DNA from: an uncultured Clostridia bacterium
GTDB taxonomy: Bacteria; Bacillota; Clostridia; Oscillospirales; Acutalibacteraceae
Length of the DNA stretch: 53,039 bases
Reading direction: 5' to 3'
NCBI GenBank assembly: GCA_944376655.1
Contig: CALWDJ010000015.1
Span: forward strand, 1-53,039
The position numbers and the translations under genes are program-made. Shown here one piece after another: positions 35,662 through 43,514 of the stretch. Under the pieces are notes generated by a model. The model was given only the letters and a program-made list of their open reading frames with translations. It searched no databases and was not told where the DNA came from. Each line of letters opens with the position of its first letter. Positions within the stretch are counted from its first letter, which is position 1.

Positions 35662-36354
35662 ATGAACTATTCAAAAGAAGTAGAAAACATGTGTCCCCTC
35701 ATCAAGGGAGCCTATCACGGCCCCGCTCCGATTCCGGAGGAGGGCAAATGGGTACAGGCGAAGGAAATAAAGGATATTTCCGGTCTTACTCACGGTGTAG
35801 GCTGGTGCGCTCCCCAGCAGGGCGCCTGCAAGCTGACCCTCAATGTAAAGGACGGTATAATCGAAGAGGCTCTTGTTGAGACTCTCGGCTGCTCGGGAAT
35901 GACCCATTCAGCTGCTATGGCCTCGGAAATACTCGTAGGCAAAACCATTCTTGAAGCGCTCAATACAGACCTTGTATGCGACGCTATCAATACCGCTATG
36001 CGCGAGCTGTTCCTCCAGATAGTATACGGCCGCACACAGACCGCTTTCTCTGAGGGCGGACTGCCGATCGGCGCGGGACTTGAGGACCTCGGAAAGGGTC
36101 TTCGCTCACAGGTAGGTACAACATACGCCACAAAGCTCAAAGGACCCCGCTATCTTGAGCTTGCTGAAGGCTATGTCACCCACATTGCCGTTGACGAAGA
36201 GGGAGCTATTATCGGCTACAAGTTTGTTCATCTCGGCAAAATGATGGATATGATCAAAAAAGGTATGGACGCTAACGAAGCCATGAAAAAGGCAAGCGGC
36301 CAGTACGGACGTGTTGATGACGCTGCCAGGCTTATCGACCCGCGCGAAGAATAA
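35662..36354 (+). CDS. IscU/SufU-like iron-sulfur scaffold family protein
   Basis: A 230-residue protein whose middle part (about 44-130) matches the NifU/IscU N-terminal scaffold fold: THGVGWCAPQQGACKLTL with C49 and C56, VETLGCSGMTHS with C77, then C106. These could be cluster ligands. Flanking N- and C-terminal extensions (about 40 and 100 residues) make it much longer than SufU (~145), so it is a distinct subfamily. AAAGGAG precedes the ATG at 35662. It has a strong promoter and is followed 18 bp later by a GGGtGRT-family gene, with no cysteine desulfurase nearby. Cluster binding is inference. Confidence 0.75.
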   Translation: MNYSKEVENMCPLIKGAYHGPAPIPEEGKWVQAKEIKDISGLTHGVGWCAPQQGACKLTLNVKDGIIEEALVETLGCSGMTHSAAMASEILVGKTILEALNTDLVCDAINTAMRELFLQIVYGRTQTAFSEGGLPIGAGLEDLGKGLRSQVGTTYATKLKGPRYLELAEGYVTHIAVDEEGAIIGYKFVHLGKMMDMIKKGMDANEAMKKASGQYGRVDDAARLIDPREE

Positions 36355-36372
36355 GAGGGAGGTAAACTTATA

Positions 36373-37374
36373 ATGGCTTTATTTGAAAGTTATGAAAGAA
36401 GAATAAATCAGATCAACGCCGAGCTTAGCAAGCACGGTATTTCCTCTATCGAAGATGCGAAGGAAATCTGCGACAAGGCCGGAGTTGACGCTTACGGCAT
36501 AGTAAAGGGCATTCAGCCTATCTGCTTTGAGAATGCCGCATGGGCTTATATTGTCGGATGCGCCATCGCTCTTAAGGACGGCGTAAAGAGCGCCGCCGAG
36601 GCTGCAGAGAAAATCGGTCTCGGACTTCAGTCCTTCTGCATTCCCGGCTCTGTTGCCGACGACAGAAAGGTCGGTCTCGGTCACGGAAACCTCGGCGCAA
36701 TGCTTCTGCGCGATGAGACAAAGTGCTTTGCGTTCCTCGCCGGTCACGAATCATTTGCCGCTGCGGAGGGCGCTATCGGTCTTGCGAAGAGCGCCAACAA
36801 AGCCCGTAAAGAGCCGCTGCGCGTAATACTCAACGGTCTCGGAAAGGACGCCGCCAAAATTATTTCGAGAATAAACGGCTTTACCTATGTTCAGACCAAG
36901 TTTGACTATTACACCGGAAAGCTCTCAATAGTTGAGGAAATTGCTTACTCAAAGGGCGAGCGCGCAAAGGTTCGCTGCTACGGCGCGGACGATGTCCGTG
37001 AGGGCGTCGCTATAATGCACCACGAGGGCGTTGACGTTTCCATCACCGGAAACTCAACCAACCCGACCCGTTTCCAGCACCCGGTTGCCGGCACCTACAA
37101 GAAAGAGTGCATTGAGATGGGCAAAAAGTACTTCTCGGTGGCTTCGGGCGGCGGCACAGGCCGTACACTCCACCCCGACAATATGGCGGCAGGCCCTGCT
37201 TCCTACGGTATGACCGATACAATGGGACGTATGCATTCCGACGCTCAGTTCGCCGGCTCCTCCTCTGTTCCGGCTCACGTTGAGATGATGGGACTTATAG
37301 GCGCCGGAAACAACCCGATGGTCGGTATGACCGTTGCCTGCGCGGTTGCGGTAAACGAAGCGCTTAATAAGTAA
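36373..37374 (+). CDS. GGGtGRT-family protein of unknown function
   Basis: A 333-residue protein carrying the name-giving motif GGGTGRT at 259-265 (followed by LHPDNMAAGPASYGMTDT and then AGSSSVPAHVEMMGL), which identifies the conserved but uncharacterised GGGtGRT family. An earlier SVADDRKVGLGHGNLGAML block and GLGKDAAKIISRINGF are also strongly conserved in style. It has no membrane segment or signal peptide. It is encoded 18 bp after the IscU-like scaffold with GGGAGG before the ATG, and the two are ended by one strong terminator. The biochemical role is unknown; the partner suggests Fe-S or sulfur handling. Confidence 0.85.
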   Translation: MALFESYERRINQINAELSKHGISSIEDAKEICDKAGVDAYGIVKGIQPICFENAAWAYIVGCAIALKDGVKSAAEAAEKIGLGLQSFCIPGSVADDRKVGLGHGNLGAMLLRDETKCFAFLAGHESFAAAEGAIGLAKSANKARKEPLRVILNGLGKDAAKIISRINGFTYVQTKFDYYTGKLSIVEEIAYSKGERAKVRCYGADDVREGVAIMHHEGVDVSITGNSTNPTRFQHPVAGTYKKECIEMGKKYFSVASGGGTGRTLHPDNMAAGPASYGMTDTMGRMHSDAQFAGSSSVPAHVEMMGLIGAGNNPMVGMTVACAVAVNEALNK

Positions 37375-37390
37375 TTCTTAAGGCTTAATT

Positions 37391-37436
37391 AAAAAACGGA
37401 CGCATTTTGAGACATGCTCAATAATGTGTCCGTTTT
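37391..37436 (+). terminator. Intrinsic terminator of the scaffold/GGGtGRT unit
   Basis: A long stem (ACGGACGCATT/AATGTGTCCGT with one wobble, plus an inner TTGAG/CTCAA) followed by TTTTTATTTTT on the plus strand. Confidence 0.9.
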
Positions 37437-37463
37437 TATTTTTATTCAAAATGAAAATCCGGC

Positions 37464-38687
37464 TTAATTTTCTGCTGAATCACCGGCAAGGCTCAGCGCC
37501 CATTTTCCTTTTGTGAAATCCGGTATGTGCATAACCTCACCGCCGTGTGCGACCGACTGCTCCGACAAAGCGGTTACAGCCATCCAGCTTGCTGCGTCGT
37601 ATACGTCTACCGGCATAGGCTCATCGTTCTCAAGGCAGTCAAAAAATGTCTTGAACTCAAGCCAGTCCATACCGTCATGCGTGCCCTGCACACCGCTCTT
37701 TATATACTCCCGCCAGACCGGATGCTCATACTCCTCGGCATAGCTTTCGGCGTTTCCGTTACAGCTTTTCCGCCAGTCCATATCGTGTTTTATATCCTCC
37801 GCGCGGTCGAGAAATACCGAATCGGTGCACTCCTCGTACATTCCGGCTGTTCCACGCACCGTAAACCCGCGTGAGTAATATCTCGGAAGCGTGGTATCAA
37901 GGGTCAGAACTACCGTTTCCCCGCCGGCGCATTTAATTACAGTGGTAATAATATCCCCCTGTGCGAAGACGGAATTTTTTAAAAAATCATCATCAGGTCT
38001 GTTTTTCAGGATATATTCGTGCAGTCCTGCAGCCTTAGAGGCGGTTGATGAAAGCGTAAGCATTCTGTTGCCGTGATTTATGTTGAGTATACGGGCAATC
38101 GGACCGAGGTCATGCGTGGGGTAATTCTCACAGTTTCTCGAGAGATAGTTTCTCAGCCTGTAATGACGGTTTTCTCTTCCCGAGGAAATTTCCGTCCTCA
38201 AATCGTGCTGATAACCGCCGGAGCAGTGCACCACCGTCCCGAAAAGACCTTTTTTGACCATATTAAGCGCCATCATTTCACGTCTGCCGAAGCAGCAGTT
38301 CTCAAGGAACATAAACGGCACCTCTGCGCTTTCATACGTTTCAACAAGCTCCCAGCATTCCTTAACGGTGTACGCTCCTCCGACCTCCATCGCAACAGCC
38401 TTTCCCGCTCTCATCGCCTTTACGGCTATTTCGGTATGTACTTCCCATGCGGCGGCTATAACAACCGTATTAACGTTTTCGTCATTCAAAAGCGCATTGT
38501 AATCGGTGTATACCGCAGGAGCGGCATTGCCGGATGAAACAACAGCATCGGCAGCCGCCTTGGCCCTGTCCTCGTAAATATCGCACACAGCCGTAATTTT
38601 TGCCCTGCCCATGGGCAGAACAACGCTTTTGAGTAAAGAATACCCCCTTTGTCCGAGACCAATAAAGCCTATGCTTATGTTTTTCAT
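37464..38687 (-). CDS. Gfo/Idh/MocA-family oxidoreductase, GH109-like
   Basis: A 407-residue protein with an N-terminal NAD-binding fold (IGFIGLGQRG, GLGQRG at 9-14; VCDIYEDRA) and a Gfo/Idh/MocA C-terminal domain. The blocks GGYQHDLR and NYPTHDLGPIARILNINHGNRM resemble GH109 glycosidases (alpha-N-acetylgalactosaminidases), which use NAD in catalysis, so it may be a glycosidase rather than a dehydrogenase. No signal peptide, so any substrate would be imported first. It is divergent from an AraC regulator 129 bp away that probably controls it. Confidence 0.82.
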   Translation of the reverse strand: MKNISIGFIGLGQRGYSLLKSVVLPMGRAKITAVCDIYEDRAKAAADAVVSSGNAAPAVYTDYNALLNDENVNTVVIAAAWEVHTEIAVKAMRAGKAVAMEVGGAYTVKECWELVETYESAEVPFMFLENCCFGRREMMALNMVKKGLFGTVVHCSGGYQHDLRTEISSGRENRHYRLRNYLSRNCENYPTHDLGPIARILNINHGNRMLTLSSTASKAAGLHEYILKNRPDDDFLKNSVFAQGDIITTVIKCAGGETVVLTLDTTLPRYYSRGFTVRGTAGMYEECTDSVFLDRAEDIKHDMDWRKSCNGNAESYAEEYEHPVWREYIKSGVQGTHDGMDWLEFKTFFDCLENDEPMPVDVYDAASWMAVTALSEQSVAHGGEVMHIPDFTKGKWALSLAGDSAEN

Positions 38688-38816
38688 TCATAACGCTCCA
38701 TTCAAGTTTTTCTTTACTTTCGGTAATAACTTTATTATTATTAAATCATACTGATAATCATATAACAATACCAAAAAAGCCATTAAATATTAGATTTTAG
38801 TTCAGGAGGCAATATT

Positions 38817-39686
38817 ATGTGGCATTCATATAAAGTTCGTGAGAAAATACATATAACTGAAATGTACTCACTTTTTGAGGCTGAATATGAAAGCGGCTTT
38901 TCGTTTGCGGGAGAAAGCCACAACTTCTGGGAGTGTGTTTACGTTATAAGCGGTTCTCTGCGTGTTTCGTCAAACAGACGCATATATGAAATGACTGCCG
39001 GCAATCTTATTTTTCACAAGCCGCTTGAAATACATAAATTTGACGTTACCTCAACCTCAACGACATCTCTCCTTATTTTCTCGTTTTCAATGAAATCGGA
39101 TATATCCGATTTTTTCAAAAATAAAATGTTCCTGCTTGACAACGTCCAGCAAGGCTATATGAACGATTTTACGGATTTTTTGAGAAAAGAAAACTCCGAT
39201 ACAGGCGGCCGTGAAAAAAACTATATTCTTTTATTTGAACAATCGGATTCCTACTCACAGATGGCAGTTTCATATATATACCGGATTTTTCTTTCGCTGT
39301 GTGAGCGAAATATTGCGTCTGTTATTTCAGAAAGTCCGGATGCCGCCGTTTTTTCTGACGCGGTAAATTTTATGAACGGGAATCTCGATAAGGAATTGTC
39401 GGTAAACGATATCGCCTGTTGCTGTTCGGTCAGCGTTTCCCTTCTCAAACGTACCTTTCTGAAATATTCCGGAATGGGAGTACACAAATATTTTCTTAAA
39501 ATGAAGATAAATACCGCCTCGAGCCTTCTTGAAAACGGCAACAGCGTATCTGAAACAGCGGAAAAGCTCGGATTTTCCTCACAGCCGTATTTCTCATATG
39601 TTTTCAAAAGAGAAACCGGAACATCTCCGTCTGTTTACAGATACAGAACGGAACAAAAACTTTTTGAAAAAAACAAGCAAGTATAA
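38817..39686 (+). CDS. AraC-family transcriptional regulator
   Basis: A 289-residue regulator with an N-terminal cupin-like sensor (FWECVYVISGSLRV, then GNLIFHKPLEIHKF) and the C-terminal double helix-turn-helix (VNDIACCCSVSVSLLKRTF; AEKLGFSSQPYFSYVFKRE). CAGGAGG before the ATG at 38817 supports the start. It is divergent from the GH109-like gene and likely activates it in response to a sugar. Unlike the AraC at 17528 it is more AT-rich, which may point to separate acquisition. Confidence 0.88.
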   Translation: MWHSYKVREKIHITEMYSLFEAEYESGFSFAGESHNFWECVYVISGSLRVSSNRRIYEMTAGNLIFHKPLEIHKFDVTSTSTTSLLIFSFSMKSDISDFFKNKMFLLDNVQQGYMNDFTDFLRKENSDTGGREKNYILLFEQSDSYSQMAVSYIYRIFLSLCERNIASVISESPDAAVFSDAVNFMNGNLDKELSVNDIACCCSVSVSLLKRTFLKYSGMGVHKYFLKMKINTASSLLENGNSVSETAEKLGFSSQPYFSYVFKRETGTSPSVYRYRTEQKLFEKNKQV

Positions 39687-39690
39687 ACTA

Positions 39691-39718
39691 TTGAATAAAT
39701 GTACAAAAATGATATAAT
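39691..39718 (+). promoter_or_regulatory. Sigma-A promoter of the metallo-hydrolase gene
   Basis: TTGAAT (39691-39696), 16-bp spacer, TATAAT (39713-39718), 30 bases before the start. The hydrolase is therefore probably not dependent on araC transcription. Confidence 0.6.
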
Positions 39719-39747
39719 AATAGAAAATTGAAAAGACGGTGATTACA

Positions 39748-40581
39748 ATGAAACTGCAATATCTCGGAACAGCTGCCGCCGAAGGTTTTCCCGGTATTTT
39801 CTGTGCCTGCAAAGCATGTGAAAACGCGAGAAAAAAAGGCGGAAAAAACATCCGCACACGCTCTCAGGCAATAATAAACGACGAGCTGCTTATCGACTTT
39901 CCTGCCGATACATACTTCCACGTTCTGACATACGGTCTTGATTTCAAAAAAATACGCCACTGCATTATCACCCATCCGCACAGCGACCATTTTTATCCCG
40001 CTGATTTTGAAATGCGTGAAGCCGCTTATGCAGTTGTGACCGATAATATTCCTTTGACCATATACGGCACCGAAACCGTAAAAAAGGAAACAGACAAAAT
40101 GATAAATGAATACAATCTGTCCAACGAGGCCAGAATTGAATCTGTTCTTGTAAAACCATTTTCAGAGTTTACGGCGGGAAAATACAGAATCACTCCCCTG
40201 CCTGCCAACCACGCGGCAGAGCTTCAGCCTGTGGTTTATATTATTTCTGACGGAATCTCGACTATGCTGTATGCTCATGATACGGGAATTTTTGAGGATA
40301 ACGTCTGGAGCTGGCTTTCAGAAAGCGGCATTAAATTTAATTTTGTATCGGTAGATTGTACAGGGGGTATGCTCACAGGCTGGCGCAGCGGACATTTAGG
40401 TCTTGATACGTGCCGTGAATTCCGTGATATGCTTGAAAATACGGGAACCGCTGACAGCGGAACTGTATTTTGCTTAAATCACTTTTCGCACAACGGTATT
40501 GCCGATTATGACAAAATGCTTACCGAAGCCGCCAAATACGGTTTTGACGTTTCATATGACGGAAAAACGGTACACTTCTGA
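39748..40581 (+). CDS. Metallo-beta-lactamase-fold hydrolase (PhnP/cyclic phosphodiesterase-like)
   Basis: A 277-residue hydrolase with the zinc motif HPHSDH at 76-81, a later NHAAELQP His and AHDTG Asp, and a final NHFSHNG. The N-terminus (LGTAAAEGFPGIFCACKACENARKKGG...TRSQAII) carries Cys residues and looks like the PhnP/RNase Z-type branch that cleaves cyclic phosphodiesters. GTG at 39739 also opens the frame, but the ATG at 39748 with GACGGTG before it fits better. The neighbouring GH109-like gene and AraC suggest a role in sugar (phosphate) metabolism, but this is inference. Confidence 0.82.
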   Translation: MKLQYLGTAAAEGFPGIFCACKACENARKKGGKNIRTRSQAIINDELLIDFPADTYFHVLTYGLDFKKIRHCIITHPHSDHFYPADFEMREAAYAVVTDNIPLTIYGTETVKKETDKMINEYNLSNEARIESVLVKPFSEFTAGKYRITPLPANHAAELQPVVYIISDGISTMLYAHDTGIFEDNVWSWLSESGIKFNFVSVDCTGGMLTGWRSGHLGLDTCREFRDMLENTGTADSGTVFCLNHFSHNGIADYDKMLTEAAKYGFDVSYDGKTVHF

Positions 40582-40619
40582 TTAAAGTAAAAATTAAGCC
40601 GAAAAAAATTCATATATTC

Positions 40620-40658
40620 AAAAAGCAGCCGGACGGTAATAACCGTACAGCTGCTTTT
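40620..40658. terminator. Bidirectional terminator between the hydrolase and pnp
   Basis: AAAAGCAGC/GCTGCTTTT with an inner ACGGT/ACCGT stem and T runs on both sides, between two convergent genes. Confidence 0.85.
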
Positions 40659-40707
40659 GCGTTTTACAGTTTAATATTTTCGTTGAGGGCGGTTGCGCAC
40701 AAAAAAA

Positions 40708-42915
40708 TCAGTCGTGCTTTTTAAAGCCCTTGCGCTCTCTGCCGCGTCCCTCGCGCTTCTGGTTCTTTGGCTGCGGAACATCGTCTGCGTCAGGCTCTAC
40801 AACCGCGCCGTTGACCTCAACCAGCGCGTCCCTGCGGGAGAGATTGATTCTGCCCTGATCGTCTATCTCGATGACCTTTACTATTACCTGGTCTCCTACG
40901 TTTACAACGTCCTCAACCTTATCCACTCTCTTGACATCGAGCTTTGATATATGGACGAGTCCCTCTTTTCCGGGAGCGATTTCGACAAACGCTCCGAAGC
41001 TCATAAGTCTTGTAACCTTACCGCTGTAAATCGCGCCGATTTCAGGGTCGTTGGCGATAAGCTCTACTATTGAAACAGCCTGCTTCGCCTTTTCAATATC
41101 AAGCCCGGAAACATAAACATGACCGTCTTCCTCAATGTTGATAGTGCAGTCGCACTGCTCCTGAATGGACTGAATAACCTTGCCCTGCTTACCGATAACA
41201 TCGCCGATCTTGTCGGGGCTGATCTGGGTGGTGACCATCTTAGGAGCGTACTTTGAAAGCTCCTTACGGGGCTCGGGGATACACTTGAGCATTACCTCGT
41301 CAAGTATATAGTCGCGCGCCTTATGGGTCTTTGCAAACGCTTCCTTTATTATGGCGGGAGTAAGTCCGTGTACCTTAAGGTCCATCTGGATAGCGGTTAT
41401 TCCCTTATGAGTTCCGGCAACCTTGAAGTCCATATCGCCGTAGAAATCCTCAAGTCCCTGAATGTCGACCATAGTCATAAAGTCGCCGTATACACCGTCG
41501 TCCCCTGTGATAAGTCCGCAGGAAATTCCGGCAACGGGAGCCTTAATCGGCACGCCGGCAGCCATAAGCGCCAAGGTAGAGCCGCAGATAGATCCCTGTG
41601 AGGTGGAGCCGTTTGATGAAAGCACCTCAGACACGACACGGATAGCGTACGGGAACTCGTCAACGCTCGGGATAACCGGAACAAGAGCCTTTTCGGCAAG
41701 CGCTCCGTGACCTATCTCTCGGCGTCCCGGACCTCTTGACGGCTTGGTCTCGCCGACAGAGTAGGACGGGAAATTATAATGATGGATATATCTCTTTGAA
41801 ACCTCTTCGTCAAGACCGTCGAGCTTCTGAGCGTCGCTTACGGGAGCCAGAGTAGCAACCGAAAGCACCTGGGTCTGTCCTCTTGTGAACATACCCGAGC
41901 CGTGCGCGCGCGGAAGCAGGTCAATCTGGGCGTTGAGCGGACGTATCTCATCTATTCCTCTTCCGTCAACACGCTTTTTCTCGTTTTTGAGCCAGTCTCT
42001 TACGACATGCTTCTGAACAAGGTAAAGAATTTCCTCTATCTTGCCCTCGCAGCCCTCAAACCTCTCATCAAACTTCTCGTGAACCGCGTTGTATATCGGA
42101 AGAAGCGCGGCGTCTCTGACATTCTTGTCATCGGTGTCAAGCGCTTTCTTGACGTCTTCTATGCAGAAATCCTCAATTTCCTTAAGGATTTCCGGATCGG
42201 GATCGTTTGATTCAAACTCAAACTTCGGCTTACCTATTTCAGCTACTATTCCGTTTATAAACTTTACTATTTCCTTATTAGCCTCGTGACCTGCCATAAT
42301 GCAGTCAAACATAAGCTCGTCTGATACCTCATTGGCTCCGGCTTCGATCATAGCCACAAGATCCTCGGTGGAAGAAACGGTAAGATTGAGGTCTGATACG
42401 GCGCGCTGCTCAAGAGTTGGGTTGATGATTATTTCACCGTCAACCAGTCCGACATTTACGCTTGAAATCGGGCCCGCCCACGGGATATCGGAAATAGCGA
42501 TAGCTGCGGATACACCGATAGCCGCCGCAACCTCCGGCGAGCAGTCCGGGTCAACCGACATTACGGTAGCCACAACCGAGCAGTCGTTTCTCATATCCTT
42601 CGGGAAAAGCGGACGGATAGGGCGGTCTATGCAGCGGGAAGCGAGTATGGCTTTTTCGCTTGCTCTTCCCTCACGTCTTGTAAAAGAGCCGGGAAGACGG
42701 CCGACAGCGTACATTTTTTCCTCGTAATCAACCGAAAGCGGGAAGAAATCAACTCCCTCGCGCGGCTTTGCGGAGGCGGTAACGGTGCAGAGCACCTTGG
42801 TCTCGCCGTAGCTTGCCATTATGGCAGCGTTGGCGAGCTGCGCCATCATACCGGTTTCGAGCTTAAGCGGTCTGCCCGCAAGCTCTGTTTCGTAAACCTT
42901 GTAGTTTTCAAACAT
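40708..42915 (-). CDS. pnp: Polyribonucleotide nucleotidyltransferase (PNPase)
   Basis: A 735-residue phosphorolytic 3'-5' exoribonuclease of the RNA degradation machinery. Two RNase PH domains (SFTRREGRASEKAILASRCIDRP; TRGQTQVLSVATL and GDMDFKVAGTHKGITAIQMD) are followed by KH (DKIGDVIGKQGKVIQSI) and S1 (AIYSGKVTRLMSFGAFVEI) domains and a basic, charged tail. Full length for the family. It lies downstream of rpsO as in most bacteria, with a long hairpin between them. GGAG sits before the ATG at 42915. Confidence 0.97.
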   Translation of the reverse strand: MFENYKVYETELAGRPLKLETGMMAQLANAAIMASYGETKVLCTVTASAKPREGVDFFPLSVDYEEKMYAVGRLPGSFTRREGRASEKAILASRCIDRPIRPLFPKDMRNDCSVVATVMSVDPDCSPEVAAAIGVSAAIAISDIPWAGPISSVNVGLVDGEIIINPTLEQRAVSDLNLTVSSTEDLVAMIEAGANEVSDELMFDCIMAGHEANKEIVKFINGIVAEIGKPKFEFESNDPDPEILKEIEDFCIEDVKKALDTDDKNVRDAALLPIYNAVHEKFDERFEGCEGKIEEILYLVQKHVVRDWLKNEKKRVDGRGIDEIRPLNAQIDLLPRAHGSGMFTRGQTQVLSVATLAPVSDAQKLDGLDEEVSKRYIHHYNFPSYSVGETKPSRGPGRREIGHGALAEKALVPVIPSVDEFPYAIRVVSEVLSSNGSTSQGSICGSTLALMAAGVPIKAPVAGISCGLITGDDGVYGDFMTMVDIQGLEDFYGDMDFKVAGTHKGITAIQMDLKVHGLTPAIIKEAFAKTHKARDYILDEVMLKCIPEPRKELSKYAPKMVTTQISPDKIGDVIGKQGKVIQSIQEQCDCTINIEEDGHVYVSGLDIEKAKQAVSIVELIANDPEIGAIYSGKVTRLMSFGAFVEIAPGKEGLVHISKLDVKRVDKVEDVVNVGDQVIVKVIEIDDQGRINLSRRDALVEVNGAVVEPDADDVPQPKNQKREGRGRERKGFKKHD

Positions 42916-42939
42916 TTTTGAAATCTCCTTTCGATTTTT

Positions 42940-43020
42940 AAGAGACTTCCGGTTAGCAATAAATCCGGCGTCCGACCGATTTCAGGCGCCCGATTTACCG
43001 CTAAACCGCGAAAATCTCTT
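42940..43020 (-). promoter_or_regulatory. Long imperfect hairpin in the rpsO-pnp intercistronic region
   Basis: On the minus strand the 5' arm (AAGAGATTTTCGCGGTTTAG then CGGTAAATC) pairs with the 3' arm (GATTTATTGCTAACCG...TCTCTT) over about 25 pairs with wobbles, with a further weak stem inside. It lies 25 bases before pnp. In E. coli a similar pnp leader stem is cut by RNase III and then degraded by PNPase to autoregulate pnp. Equivalent control here is inference from position and shape. Confidence 0.6.
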
Positions 43021-43034
43021 TTTAATATTACAAT

Positions 43035-43067
43035 AAGGCAGACCGAATGAAAACACCGGTCTGCCTT
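43035..43067 (-). terminator. Hairpin directly after rpsO (partial terminator or mRNA stabiliser)
   Basis: An 11-bp perfect stem AAGGCAGACCG/CGGTCTGCCTT 12 bases after the rpsO stop. Only TTATTG follows on the minus strand, so termination would be weak and readthrough into pnp likely. Confidence 0.6.
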
Positions 43068-43078
43068 TAATGTACGGA

Positions 43079-43342
43079 TTACTTACGGATTCCGAGCTTT
43101 TTGATGATAGCACGGTATCTTTCAATATCGTTTTTCTGCAGATAAGCCAGAAGGTTTCTTCTGTGACCTACCATTTTAAGAAGGCCGCGGTAAGAATGGC
43201 GATCCTTCGGGTGAACCTTAAGGTGAGCGTTAAGCTCGTTGATTCTGGTGGTGAGAAGAGCTATCTGCACCTCCGGAGAACCGGTGTCTCCCTCATGAAC
43301 GGCATAATCGGTAATAATCTGCTGCTTCTGATCTTTTGTCAT
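43079..43342 (-). CDS. rpsO: 30S ribosomal protein S15
   Basis: An 87-residue primary rRNA-binding protein of the 30S subunit. [40 protein letters not shown] and [10 protein letters not shown] are diagnostic. The frame opens to 43372, but AAAAGGAG before the ATG at 43342 and the exact family length mark the start. Upstream is a ~90-nt structured leader. Confidence 0.97.
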   Translation of the reverse strand: MTKDQKQQIITDYAVHEGDTGSPEVQIALLTTRINELNAHLKVHPKDRHSYRGLLKMVGHRRNLLAYLQKNDIERYRAIIKKLGIRK

Positions 43343-43436
43343 TTTTTCACTCCTTTTACATATTCCCCGCAAACCGGGCGTAAGGTCACAGTGAATCCCT
43401 TTCGGGCAGACGCCTTATGCGCAGTATACGGAAGCC
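43343..43436 (-). promoter_or_regulatory. Structured rpsO leader, candidate S15 autoregulatory RNA
   Basis: Between the promoter (43442-43470) and the rpsO start the transcript can form an outer stem GGCGT/ACGCC enclosing a CCC-GAAA-GGG hairpin and a possible TCAC/GTGA element, like a small junction. S15 is known to repress its own mRNA through structurally varied leader RNAs that contain junctions or GU/GC motifs. No alignment was run, so assignment is tentative. Confidence 0.45.
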
Positions 43437-43441
43437 TTATT

Positions 43442-43470
43442 ATTATATCACGGCAATACAAAATTGTAAA
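43442..43470 (-). promoter_or_regulatory. Sigma-A promoter of rpsO
   Basis: Minus strand: TTTACA (43470-43465), 17-bp spacer, TATAAT (43447-43442). Confidence 0.72.
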
Positions 43471-43514
43471 GCATTTTTTTCAGCTTATATTCAGGTTCTT
43501 TTATACCGTGCCTG

